Assembly (NCBI RefSeq): GCF_003060825.1
Contig: NZ_CP028922.1
Coordinates: 511,001 to 575,000, forward strand
Source of the DNA: Paenibacillus sp. CAA11
GTDB taxonomy: Bacteria > Bacillota > Bacilli > Paenibacillales > Paenibacillaceae
DNA length: 64,000 bases
Direction: 5' to 3'
The position numbers and the translations under genes were made by a program. Positions within the stretch are counted from its first letter, which is position 1; every line of letters begins with the position of its first letter. Positions 17,001-25,084 of the stretch are shown one piece after another. The notes beneath the pieces were generated by a model that was not told the origin of the DNA, made no database searches, and saw nothing but the letters and a program-made list of their open reading frames with translations.

Positions 17001-19058
17001 ATGAAGTTCTGGAGTCAAAGCGGTTGGAGATCTGTGGGGATGAAGCTGTTTATTTTCTTATTTGCGGCGGTCGTTGTGCTCACCGGAGTGCTCGGGCTAG
17101 TCTCTTATCAGGTATCCAAGGGGATTGTCCGTGAGCAGGTCAGCTCCGCATCGGCTCAGGCGGTAGCGCAGGCAGCCGATAAGCTGGATTTCCTGCTTAC
17201 GGAATACGAATCGTCATCCCGGCAGCTTGCCGTAGACCAAGTGTTGAGAGAGGATCTGAAGAGTGTAACCACGACAGGGATAAGTACGGTGCAGAAGGCC
17301 AAGGCAGAGGAGCGCATCAAGCGCAGGCTCGACGGGTTAACCGGCTCCGATTCCAGATTGGTCGGGGTGAAGCTGGTATCGCCAACCCTGGATTCATCCA
17401 AGTCCTACCAATCTACCGGAGGGAATGGGGTCCGGTCAGATGGGGAAGTCCAGGCCAGAATCAAACGTATTGTGGAAGCTGGAGGCAAGCCGGTATGGTT
17501 CCCGACCATGCCCAAAGGCTTCTTCAACAATACGAACACGCCTGAATTTGCGATGGGCCGGCTGCTTCGCAATTTACAGCATCCGGAGGCCGATTATATT
17601 CTGCTGTATCAGCTCGAAGAGACTTCACTAGGCGATATTCTATCGAATCTCAAGATCGGCAAGAAGGGCGAGGTTCGGCTGCTCTCAGCCGAGAATCAGG
17701 TGGTATATGCCCCGGATGCGGTACTGCTCGGGACTGAATCAGCCATTCAGGTCAGCCCTGATCAGGTCAAACGGAAGGAGACCGAGTTTACTTACCAGGA
17801 AGGCCAGGGCGGTGCAAAGCTTGCTGTATTCCAGCCGCTGAGGACGAACGCCTGGAACCTGGTTGGTTACGCGCCGGAAAGTGATTTCTTAAGCGCTGCG
17901 GACAAGCTGCTCTATATCACGCTGCTTATCATTCTCCTTGCGATGCTTGCGGCGGTCATGCTTGGGGTAGCACTGGTCCGCATGGTCGGGCGGCCGCTGA
18001 ATCAGCTGTGCGGTCTTATGGAGCAGGCTGAGCAGGGCAATCTGCTGGTGCGCACCGACTTCCGGCGGAAGGATGAGATCGGCCGTCTGGGAAGCGGTTT
18101 TAACCGGATGATGGGCCAAATATCAAGCCTCGTGAATCGTACACAGGAGACGGCGGTAGGCGTACTATCTACGGCAGAAGAACTGGCCGGAGCTTCTCGC
18201 AGCACTTCTCATACCGCCGAGGAAATTGCCGAGTCTACTCGGGAAATTGCGGCTGGTGCGGGTGATCTGGCTCAGGAAGCGGATCAGGGGCTTCGAATTA
18301 TAGAAGCGATGGAACAGCAGATGCATCAAGTTCACCAGGCTAATCATGCGATGAACAATTCGGCAGGGAAGGTCATCGAAGTGAGCGAACAGGGCTCTGC
18401 TTACATGACTGACCTGGTGGAGAAGACCGGGCAAGCTTCCTTGATGGCTGAACGGATTCAGGAATTCTCAAGCAAGCTGAACGATAGCACCGCTTCGATT
18501 CGCAGTATTCTGCAGCCGATGGTGGAGATGACCAAGCAGACACAGATTCTCTCCTTGAATGCTTCCATCGAGGCATCGAGAGCTGGCGCCTCGGGCAAAG
18601 GCTTCATGGTGATCGCGGAAGAGATTCGCAAGCTGGCCGGCCAGTCCAGTGAATCCATTCAGGATGTGTCAGCAATGACGGATGCCATTCAAGAGACGAT
18701 CGAGCATACGGTGCAGGTGCTGAAGGAAGTATCCCCGCTCTTTGGTGAGCAGCTGCAAGCCGTTCAGGAAGCCTCTTCTTTCTTCCAAAGCGTCAGAGGG
18801 GAGATGGACCGCTTCCTGGAGCAGATTCGTCAATCAGCTGCCTCGGTTGACGCCCTGTCTGCCACGCAAGAGCAGCTCGGGCAGATGATGTCAGGGGTAA
18901 GCGCGGTGGTTCAGCAAACCAGCGCCTCTACCGAGGAGGTCGCCTCTATGTCCGCCGAGCAATTCAAGGTCAGCGGACAGCTGGTCCGATTGTCCGAGCA
19001 GCTTGAAGAGCTTGCCGCCACACTTCAGACCACACTGGCCGCTTTCAAGGAATTCTGA
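17001..19058 (+). CDS. methyl-accepting chemotaxis protein with large extracellular sensor
   Basis: 685 residues. TM1 is at ~15-37, then a ~260-residue extracellular region likely of dCache type, TM2 at ~300-325, HAMP, and the signalling coiled coil with the tip [20 protein letters not shown]. It lies 167 bp after the maltodextrin transporter operon, beyond a terminator, so it is separately transcribed. Its location suggests a role in taxis toward oligosaccharides, which is inference. GAAGGGGGAAAG precedes the start. Confidence 0.92.
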   Translation: MKFWSQSGWRSVGMKLFIFLFAAVVVLTGVLGLVSYQVSKGIVREQVSSASAQAVAQAADKLDFLLTEYESSSRQLAVDQVLREDLKSVTTTGISTVQKAKAEERIKRRLDGLTGSDSRLVGVKLVSPTLDSSKSYQSTGGNGVRSDGEVQARIKRIVEAGGKPVWFPTMPKGFFNNTNTPEFAMGRLLRNLQHPEADYILLYQLEETSLGDILSNLKIGKKGEVRLLSAENQVVYAPDAVLLGTESAIQVSPDQVKRKETEFTYQEGQGGAKLAVFQPLRTNAWNLVGYAPESDFLSAADKLLYITLLIILLAMLAAVMLGVALVRMVGRPLNQLCGLMEQAEQGNLLVRTDFRRKDEIGRLGSGFNRMMGQISSLVNRTQETAVGVLSTAEELAGASRSTSHTAEEIAESTREIAAGAGDLAQEADQGLRIIEAMEQQMHQVHQANHAMNNSAGKVIEVSEQGSAYMTDLVEKTGQASLMAERIQEFSSKLNDSTASIRSILQPMVEMTKQTQILSLNASIEASRAGASGKGFMVIAEEIRKLAGQSSESIQDVSAMTDAIQETIEHTVQVLKEVSPLFGEQLQAVQEASSFFQSVRGEMDRFLEQIRQSAASVDALSATQEQLGQMMSGVSAVVQQTSASTEEVASMSAEQFKVSGQLVRLSEQLEELAATLQTTLAAFKEF

Positions 19059-19199
19059 GAGATTACGGCAGGATAAGCGTTTAACTCCTGCAAGAAAAAT
19101 ATTACAATGGGTGGTAACAGGAGAAGCTGGATTCTACCCATGGGCGTTCGGAAAAAAGAATGCCGCTGCTTCTTCTGCAAAACTCTTGAAGAGTAATAT

Positions 19200-20000
19200 A
19201 TGAAAGCGAAGCAGCTTATGAATCTGTTTATTTCACTGTCATTGTTCTTGCTGGGGCTTCCCCTCGGCGCAAGCTTATATCATATCGGGCTACGGCTGGC
19301 TGCAGGGAAAGTGGGATCCCGCTCACCGATCTCTACGTCCGGCAGGTTCCGCTTAAATCTACGGAATCTGCGCCGGACTATCCTCAGCTTTAGAAGGAAG
19401 TATGAGGCAGGATCGTGCCAAGGATCATGCAAGGGATCATGCCAAAAGTCCGGCGGGGCTCAGGCAGGGCTGTATGTTGTCACCGCAGTGGTGACAGGAA
19501 GCCTCTGGATGGGAGTCTATCTTAAGTTTGGCTGGAGCGGGAGAACCCTGGTCGGGCTGACGCTGGCAGGCCTTGGGGTTCTTGTATCTGTGACAGATTT
19601 CAAATCCAAAATCATTCCCAATAAAGTGCTGCTATTTTTTGCGCCTCTGCTGTTTATAATGGTGCTGGTGTTCCCGTCGGCTCCACTGTGGAGCCATCTG
19701 GTATCGGGCATCATCAGCGGTGCTGTCCTCGTATTGATTGCTTTGCTTAGCGGGGGCGGAATAGGAATGGGGGATGCCAAGCTGTTTGCGCTGTGCGGTT
19801 TCGTGCTGGGACTTCCTTTGGCTTTTCTTGCCTTGCTGCTGTCCTGTATTTTTGCGATTGGGGTATATAGCGTTGCCGGGTTTGTCCGAACTACGAGGGG
19901 GCCGTTGTCCATTCCTTTTGGCCCAGGTCTTGTCCTTGGCACACTGGCGGCTTACACCTTTGATTCACAGCTTCTGAGCGCTTATTTCTCACTTTTTTAA
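19200..20000 (+). CDS. divergent prepilin peptidase (A24 family)
   Basis: 266-residue polytopic membrane protease. Catalytic aspartates of the GxGD family are present: Asp133 in VSVTDFKSKIIPN and Asp192 in GIGMGDAKL. The N-terminal part keeps a trace of the usual GxxxGSFLNVVIYRLP segment (GLPLGASLYHIGLRLA), but the two CxxC zinc motifs of the methylase domain are missing. Instead residues 72-81 read GSCQGSCKGS, encoded by three 12-bp repeats (19410-19445), with Cys73, Cys77 and Cys81. The ribosome site is weak. No pilin gene is nearby, so substrates would be competence or type IV pseudopilins encoded elsewhere. Cleavage activity is likely retained; N-methylation is doubtful. Confidence 0.8.
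   Translation: MKAKQLMNLFISLSLFLLGLPLGASLYHIGLRLAAGKVGSRSPISTSGRFRLNLRNLRRTILSFRRKYEAGSCQGSCKGSCQKSGGAQAGLYVVTAVVTGSLWMGVYLKFGWSGRTLVGLTLAGLGVLVSVTDFKSKIIPNKVLLFFAPLLFIMVLVFPSAPLWSHLVSGIISGAVLVLIALLSGGGIGMGDAKLFALCGFVLGLPLAFLALLLSCIFAIGVYSVAGFVRTTRGPLSIPFGPGLVLGTLAAYTFDSQLLSAYFSLF
19410..19445 (+). repeat. three 12-bp tandem repeats inside the prepilin peptidase gene
   Basis: GGATCGTGCCAA, GGATCATGCAAG and GGATCATGCCAA in direct succession, encoding GSCQ, GSCK and GSCQ. The period is a multiple of three, so gain or loss keeps the frame. Confidence 0.85.
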
Positions 20001-20029
20001 GTTACATCCTATTTCAAGCAGAAGTGATA

Positions 20030-20064
20030 ACAGGTCTGTATCTTGAGAATACAGGCCTGTTTTC
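20030..20064 (+). terminator. terminator after the prepilin peptidase gene
   Basis: ACAGGTCTGTAT pairs with ATACAGGCCTGT (one G-U pair), followed by TTTT. Confidence 0.8.
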
Positions 20065-20149
20065 GCGGAAGATCGGTATTTTTTTGATACCTTTTTTACG
20101 TAGCTTCGTAGTATAGTAATATCAAGTGAAAGGTGGTGAACCTGCCCTC

Positions 20150-20584
20150 ATGCATGCTTGGGTGATTTGGCTGATTGCAGCCGGGATTCTTCTTGTTCTA
20201 GAGATGATGACACTTACCTTCTATTTATTATGGTTCAGCATCGGTGCGGTCGTAGCAGCCCTGGTGGCCGCTATAGCTCCTGACGCATACTTGCTGCAGG
20301 TGATTGTTGGCTGCGTCGTTTCGCTGATACTGACCGTGTTTACCAAGCCGCTCTCCCGAAGATTTCGGGCAGCTCGCGGTTTTGAGGATGCGGGGATAGA
20401 GCTGATTGGTAGAAAAGGCATTGTGACAGAACCGATCGAACCGGGCCAATACGGCATTGTGAAGATCGGTGGAGACACCTGGAGTGCTACATCCAGCGAG
20501 TATCAGGCCAAGGATGAGTGGGTCAGGGTCATTAAGCGGAGCAGTACACGGATTGAAGTTGAGAAATGGGAGGAGTTCTATTAA
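20150..20584 (+). CDS. NfeD-family membrane protein
   Basis: 144 residues: two or three membrane helices (MHAWVIWLIAAG onward to ~residue 65) then a C-terminal OB-fold-like domain (GRKGIVTEPIEPGQYGIVKIGGDTW). This is the short NfeD type that partners SPFH/flotillin-like proteins. ATG 20150 is preferred over GTG 20126 because membrane segment 1 starts there and AAAGGTGG lies upstream. Its stop overlaps the start of the next gene by one base, indicating a two-gene operon. Confidence 0.85.
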   Translation: MHAWVIWLIAAGILLVLEMMTLTFYLLWFSIGAVVAALVAAIAPDAYLLQVIVGCVVSLILTVFTKPLSRRFRAARGFEDAGIELIGRKGIVTEPIEPGQYGIVKIGGDTWSATSSEYQAKDEWVRVIKRSSTRIEVEKWEEFY

Positions 20585-21525
20585 TGCCAGTGCAATGGAT
20601 CGTAATTGCGGTTGTTGTCTTTGTTGTTGTTGTATTCATCGCCCTTACTGTCAAGATCGTACCGCAGCAGCGGGTTGGGGTAGTAGAGCGGCTGGGTAAA
20701 TTCCATCGGCTGCTGAATCCGGGGTTGAACATTCTGATTCCAGTGATTGATCAGGTACGTCTATACCATGATTTGCGAATTCAACAGGCGAATGTTCCGC
20801 CTCAAACGGTGATCACCAAGGATAACGTTCAGGTGCAGATCGACTCGATTATTTTCTATCAGGTGGTAGGACCAGAACAAGCGACCTATGGAATTTCTGA
20901 TTATGTCTATGGGGTTCGGAATATCTCAACCGCAACGATGCGCCAAATTATCGGTAAGCTGGAGCTGGATGAGACCTTGTCCGGCCGGGAGAAAATCTCT
21001 ACAGAGATCCGGATCGCGCTTGATGAAGCTACCGAGAAGTGGGGAGTGCGCATCGAGCGGGTGGAAGTGATCGACATCAAGCCTCCATTGGACATTCAGG
21101 AAGCGATGGATAAGCAGATGAAGGCTGAACGGAATAAGCGTGCTATCGTCCTTGAAGCTGAAGCAGCCAAGCAGGATATGATCCTGCGTGCCGAAGGGGA
21201 TAAGCAGAGTAAGATCCTGAAGGCAGAAGGGGATAAGGAAGCCCGGATTCGGGAAGCGGAAGGTCTTGGACAGGCGCAAGAGCTTGAAGCGCTGGGTCAG
21301 GCGAAGGCTATTCAGGCCATTGCGGAAGCCGAGAGAGCACGGATCGAGAATCTGCGTGCTGCCGGGCTGGATGAGTCCGTTCTTGCTTACCGCTCCTTCG
21401 AAGCTCTTACTGAGATTGCCAAGGGCCCTGCGAACAAGGTGTTCATTCCATCTAATGCGGTGGAGACACTGGGCAGCCTGGGCGCGATCGGCGAAGTATT
21501 TAAGGCCGGAAAGAGTGAGAAATAA
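20584..21525 (+). CDS. SPFH/stomatin-like membrane protein (QmcA/slipin type)
   Basis: 313 residues. An N-terminal membrane anchor (~5-25) is followed by an SPFH band-7 domain (VPQQRVGVVERLGKF through ~residue 180) and an Ala/Glu-rich coiled coil with repeated AEGDKQSKILKAEGDKEA-type units. Such proteins form large membrane-associated assemblies that pair with NfeD and influence membrane organisation and proteolysis. It is translationally coupled to the NfeD gene (TAATG). The convergent pspCA genes also concern the envelope. Confidence 0.9.
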   Translation: MPVQWIVIAVVVFVVVVFIALTVKIVPQQRVGVVERLGKFHRLLNPGLNILIPVIDQVRLYHDLRIQQANVPPQTVITKDNVQVQIDSIIFYQVVGPEQATYGISDYVYGVRNISTATMRQIIGKLELDETLSGREKISTEIRIALDEATEKWGVRIERVEVIDIKPPLDIQEAMDKQMKAERNKRAIVLEAEAAKQDMILRAEGDKQSKILKAEGDKEARIREAEGLGQAQELEALGQAKAIQAIAEAERARIENLRAAGLDESVLAYRSFEALTEIAKGPANKVFIPSNAVETLGSLGAIGEVFKAGKSEK

Positions 21526-21558
21526 CGAACTAAACAGACTTATACAACACATAGATAA

Positions 21559-21589
21559 GACCCCCGGGGCCACTGGTCCCGGGGGTCTT
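21559..21589. terminator. bidirectional terminator between the SPFH gene and pspA
   Basis: AGACCCCCGGG pairs with CCCGGGGGTCT around a short loop. The stem serves both convergent genes. The T tract is short on each side. Confidence 0.75.
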
Positions 21590-21608
21590 TGCATCGGTCT
21601 ATCAAGAG

Positions 21609-22286
21609 TTATTTATCGCTGTCAGCCTTAGCTTCAGCCAGCTTACTCTGGAGCCGGCTGAATTCGGCGTCGATCTCGGAGCTTCGTCCGCTATGCGCGA
21701 CGTACCCCGCACCGGAGTAATGCCCGCGGGCCTCAAGCTCCGCTTCCCAGCCGGTGACCTTCTCTTCCATCCGCTCGAAGCCTCTCGCGGCAGCGCCGCT
21801 GTCAATGCCGCGGCTGAAGTTCGGGCGGATCATGCCTTCCTGATCCCGCACCTTCTGAGCGCGAGCTGCCAGATCCTCGCGCTTCTTCTTAAGCTGCACC
21901 AGCTCTTCCTGTGCGGCTTCGAGCTGGAATTCCAGCTCGGTGATGCGCTTCTCGGCGTCTGAGCGCTGTGCAGCATAAGCCTCGCTCTGCTCAGTGTGCC
22001 GCAGCTTGGCTTCGACGGCCCGCTTCGCGGTCAGCTCATCTCCTTCGGAGATGGCGGAGAGGGCCGCTTGCTCGCTTTGCTCAGCCAGGCGCAGCGCCTC
22101 ATCGCTTTGCCGCTCCAGCACCTTCACGGTAATGCGCAGCTCTCTAAGCTGGGCCTCAGCTCCGTGAATATCCTCTTCGAGGTTGCGCAGATACTGTCCG
22201 GTCATGAGCACCGGATTCTCCAGCTTGTTCAGCGCCTCGTGAACTGCGGCTTTGGTGATGTTAGCAATACGGTCAAATATACTCAT
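21609..22286 (-). CDS. pspA: PspA/IM30-family membrane-stress protein
   Basis: 225-residue, almost entirely alpha-helical coiled-coil protein beginning MSIFDRIANITKAAVHEALN, the amphipathic membrane-binding helix of PspA/Vipp1. These proteins polymerise on damaged membranes. It is downstream of a pspC-like gene with a 43-bp gap on the same strand, so the two form an operon. AGGAGCGAATCCCT precedes ATG 22286. Confidence 0.9.
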   Translation of the reverse strand: MSIFDRIANITKAAVHEALNKLENPVLMTGQYLRNLEEDIHGAEAQLRELRITVKVLERQSDEALRLAEQSEQAALSAISEGDELTAKRAVEAKLRHTEQSEAYAAQRSDAEKRITELEFQLEAAQEELVQLKKKREDLAARAQKVRDQEGMIRPNFSRGIDSGAAARGFERMEEKVTGWEAELEARGHYSGAGYVAHSGRSSEIDAEFSRLQSKLAEAKADSDK

Positions 22287-22329
22287 AGGGATTCGCTCCT
22301 TTTATAGATTCAAATTTGGTTTGGGACTA

Positions 22330-22554
22330 TTAGTAGTGGGAATGGTAGTCATCAAAGTCAAAGCTGCCATAAGGCTCTTCAGGTACAAGCAGGCTTGCGA
22401 TCAGGTAAAGGGCAAACACCGTGCCGAAACTGCAGAATGCGGCAATGACGGTGATAAGCCGGACAACAGTTGGGTCTACACGCAGCCAATTGGCGATACC
22501 GCCGCACAGGCCGCTAAGCTTCTTGTCGCTTCTGGATCGGTACAATTTATTCAT
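22330..22554 (-). CDS. pspC: PspC-domain membrane protein
   Basis: 74 residues. The PspC signature KKLSGLCGGIANWLRVDPTVVRL covers residues ~11-33, followed by one or two membrane helices and an acidic/aromatic tail (FDFDDYHSHY). PspC-domain proteins recruit or regulate PspA at the membrane under envelope stress. It is first in the pspC-pspA operon. Confidence 0.88.
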   Translation of the reverse strand: MNKLYRSRSDKKLSGLCGGIANWLRVDPTVVRLITVIAAFCSFGTVFALYLIASLLVPEEPYGSFDFDDYHSHY

Positions 22555-22823
22555 GAGGGAAACACTCGCTTTCGCATTTTTTATATATTCCGTAGTTGAT
22601 GTCTTTATTGTAGAGGGATTTGCTGCTGGCCAAAACGGTCTAAGGGTGGTTTATCGACTGGACCTTGGTCGGGGGAAGGCTCTGGCCTTAGTGACGGGGG
22701 AATGCTGTCAAAGAAAGGAATACAAGCTCTGGAAAATGGCATAAATCGCCGAAACGTCGTATAACAATAGAGGGAATGAGGTAGGTTCATGAATAAGAGG
22801 AAGAGCAGAGGAGAGATGCGAGG

Positions 22824-23369
22824 ATGAGTATTGCCGTCTTGAATGGAAGCGGGCGACCGGGAGGAAATACGGAGCTTTTGACGAATGTTGTACTGGATGG
22901 ACTGCCCCACACGGAGCTGGTGCTGAGGGAGAAGCGGATTTTGCCGATCGTGGACCAGCGTCATACGGAAGGCGGATTTCAGCCGGTAGACGATGATTAT
23001 GATAGCGTCGTTGAGGCGGTGCTGTCCCACGAGACCTTGATCTTTGTATCTCCGGTGTATTGGTACGGGGTGTCAGGCCTATTGAAAAATTTCATTGATC
23101 GCTGGTCACAGAGTCTCCGGGATCCTCGCTACAATTTCAAAGAAGTCATGTCAAAGAAGCAGGCTTTTGTCTTGGTAGCTGGCGGGGACAATCCGCGGAT
23201 CAAGGCGCTGCCGCTGATTCAGCAGCTTCGGTATACGTTTGATTTTGTAGGTATGCCGCTCTCCGGATATATTATTGGTCAAGCCAGTAAGCCAGGGGAG
23301 ATTCTGGAGGATAGCCGGGCAATCACGGAGGCCAAATGGCTGAACAGCCTTCTGAAGCAGCAGGCCTAA
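22824..23369 (+). CDS. NAD(P)H-dependent FMN reductase / flavodoxin-like protein
   Basis: 181 residues with a flavodoxin-like fold: FMN-phosphate loop near residues 8-18 (NGSGRPGGNTE) and SPVYWYGVSGLLKNFIDR, typical of YwqN-type NAD(P)H-dependent FMN reductases. It would reduce flavin or quinone-like substrates in the cytosol. GAGGAGAG precedes ATG 22824. It is monocistronic and divergent from pspCA. The exact substrate cannot be read from sequence. Confidence 0.85.
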   Translation: MSIAVLNGSGRPGGNTELLTNVVLDGLPHTELVLREKRILPIVDQRHTEGGFQPVDDDYDSVVEAVLSHETLIFVSPVYWYGVSGLLKNFIDRWSQSLRDPRYNFKEVMSKKQAFVLVAGGDNPRIKALPLIQQLRYTFDFVGMPLSGYIIGQASKPGEILEDSRAITEAKWLNSLLKQQA

Positions 23370-23389
23370 GCAGGAAAAACAGGTAGGCA

Positions 23390-23434
23390 TGAGGGGCGGG
23401 CCGTAACCTTACAGGAGGAGGTCCGCTCTTTTTA
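23390..23434 (+). terminator. probable terminator after the FMN reductase gene
   Basis: An imperfect GC-rich stem (GGGGCGGGCC with GGTCCGCTC) is followed by CTTTTT. Confidence 0.5.
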
Positions 23435-23515
23435 ATCCAAGATTCATATCCCGCTTACATTCAGCAGCTATAGTAGAAGAACACACTGAAGTAGTAGACA
23501 GGGGAGGACGAACAA

Positions 23516-24253
23516 ATGAAGGAACTGATTAACTTTGCTCACCGGGGGGCTGCCGGGCATTGTCCGGAGAACACGATGGTATCCTTTAGACGCGCCTTGG
23601 AGCTGGGAGCTACGGGAATCGAGACCGATGTTCAGATGACTAAGGATGGAGAGCTTGTGCTGATTCATGATGAGTCGCTGAAGCGCACGACAGGCCGGGA
23701 AGCCTGGATCAACGATGTGACCCTGGAAGAGGTCAGAGAACTGGATGCCGGCGCGTGGTACGGCGCGGAGTTTGCTGGCGAGCGAATTCCCCGCCTCGAT
23801 GAGCTGCTTGAGCTGCTAAAGGATCGCAGTACTATTCTGAACATTGAGCTGAAGAACGGAATGGTGCAGTATCCGGAGCTGGAAGCCAAGGTCATCCAAG
23901 CGGTGCGCCGGTATGAAATGAGCGAACGCGTAGTTATCTCCAGCTTCAATCATTATTCCTTGGCCGTCTGCAAGCAGATTGCGCCTGAGATTCGGACAGG
24001 CCTGCTGTACGGAGAGGGACTTTATGAGCCTTGGAAATATGCGCATACGGTGAATGCTGATGCACTGCATCCATGGTATGGTGCCGTCCTGCCAGAATGG
24101 GTGGCAGCTGCAGCTGAAGAGGGCATCGCATACCATCCCTTCACGGTCAATGAGCCGCAATTGATGCAGAAAATGATCGATGCAGGGGTAGCGGGAATTA
24201 TTACGGATTATCCTGATCGACTAGCTGAATTACTTAGTCCGAAGCGTGTATAA
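23516..24253 (+). CDS. glycerophosphodiester phosphodiesterase
   Basis: 245-residue cytosolic GDPD without signal peptide. The TIM-barrel active site is visible: His9-Arg10 (AHRGAAGHCPENT), Glu36 and Asp38 (ETDVQ) as metal ligands, and His51 (LIHDESLKRTTG). It releases sn-glycerol 3-phosphate from deacylated phospholipids. Length and lack of a signal peptide resemble UgpQ/YhdW/YqiK-type enzymes rather than secreted GlpQ. GGGGAGGACG precedes the ATG. Monocistronic. Confidence 0.92.
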   Translation: MKELINFAHRGAAGHCPENTMVSFRRALELGATGIETDVQMTKDGELVLIHDESLKRTTGREAWINDVTLEEVRELDAGAWYGAEFAGERIPRLDELLELLKDRSTILNIELKNGMVQYPELEAKVIQAVRRYEMSERVVISSFNHYSLAVCKQIAPEIRTGLLYGEGLYEPWKYAHTVNADALHPWYGAVLPEWVAAAAEEGIAYHPFTVNEPQLMQKMIDAGVAGIITDYPDRLAELLSPKRV

Positions 24254-24265
24254 GGAATAATATGA

Positions 24266-24313
24266 AAGGGGCAGCTCCCAAGGTCATCTCAGGATGACCG
24301 GGGGCTGCCCCTT
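24266..24313. terminator. strong terminator between glycerophosphodiesterase and ycnI genes
   Basis: AAGGGGCAGC pairs with GCTGCCCCTT, with an inner GGTCAT/ATGACC stem. It lies between convergent genes and can serve both. Confidence 0.75.
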
Positions 24314-24334
24314 GGCGTTATAAGGAATGAAGCT

Positions 24335-25036
24335 TTAAGCTTTGCGGCGGCGTGCAGCTAGAACCGCAAACCACAAGGCGGCTAAGGAGACGATCAGGGC
24401 CCCTGCAGACATGATCAGGTTCAGTGTGGAGGTCGTGCTGCTGCTGGAATCTGCTGCAGAAGCCTCCGCATGATCGGCAGTGCTGTTGGCGGATGAGTTC
24501 GCGCTGTGATCCCCGGAAGCTGTATCGTGAGCGCTGTCGGCGGAAGTGGCGTTTGCAGCTGCCTCGGGGGTAATCTTGGTGATGGAGTGCGGTGTGTCCG
24601 CTCCTTCTTCACCCGTCCATTCCACAATGGAGCCGTCGCTGTAATACTGGAAGGCATCCCAGGCGATATCTGAAGCCTGATCCGGATTTTTGGCTACAAA
24701 ATTAAACTGCATAAATTGTCCCGCCTCAATGCCCTTGCCTGTTGCAGTCCAGGTAATCGTGGTCAACTTGCCGGCATTATTCGCGGTTGTATCAATCTTC
24801 CAGTCGGGTACGGGCTGGTATTGCTTAAGCTCGACTTGTTCAGGGATTTTGAGCGCAATCTTGACGGTAGGCAGGTCTTTCTCGGCCGGAATCTTGATCG
24901 TATAGGTTTCCCAAGCACCGGGGCTGGAGACAGCCGGCTTCACGGTGACATGTGCGCTGGCGATCCCCGTGAACAGCATTAGACCCGCTGCGGTTAAAGC
25001 TAAAGTGGAAGTGAGTTTTGCAACTAATTTTCTCAT
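24335..25036 (-). CDS. ycnI: YcnI-type copper-binding protein (DUF1775)
   Basis: 233 residues. The signal peptide ends ASA and the mature protein starts with His29 (HVTVKP), the residue that binds Cu(II) in characterised YcnI together with a Trp. The DUF1775 domain spans ~29-155. It is followed by a His/Ser/Ala-rich linker and a C-terminal membrane helix with a basic tail (ARRRKA), so the protein is tethered to the outer membrane face. ATG 25036 is chosen over TTG 25042 (both within reach of AAAGGAG). It follows ycnJ with a 48-bp gap and belongs to the copper island. Confidence 0.88.
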   Translation of the reverse strand: MRKLVAKLTSTLALTAAGLMLFTGIASAHVTVKPAVSSPGAWETYTIKIPAEKDLPTVKIALKIPEQVELKQYQPVPDWKIDTTANNAGKLTTITWTATGKGIEAGQFMQFNFVAKNPDQASDIAWDAFQYYSDGSIVEWTGEEGADTPHSITKITPEAAANATSADSAHDTASGDHSANSSANSTADHAEASAADSSSSTTSTLNLIMSAGALIVSLAALWFAVLAARRRKA

Positions 25037-25084
25037 GATCAATAGGACTCCTTTATTCTTGGATTGTACTGCAAGTTATGGATT

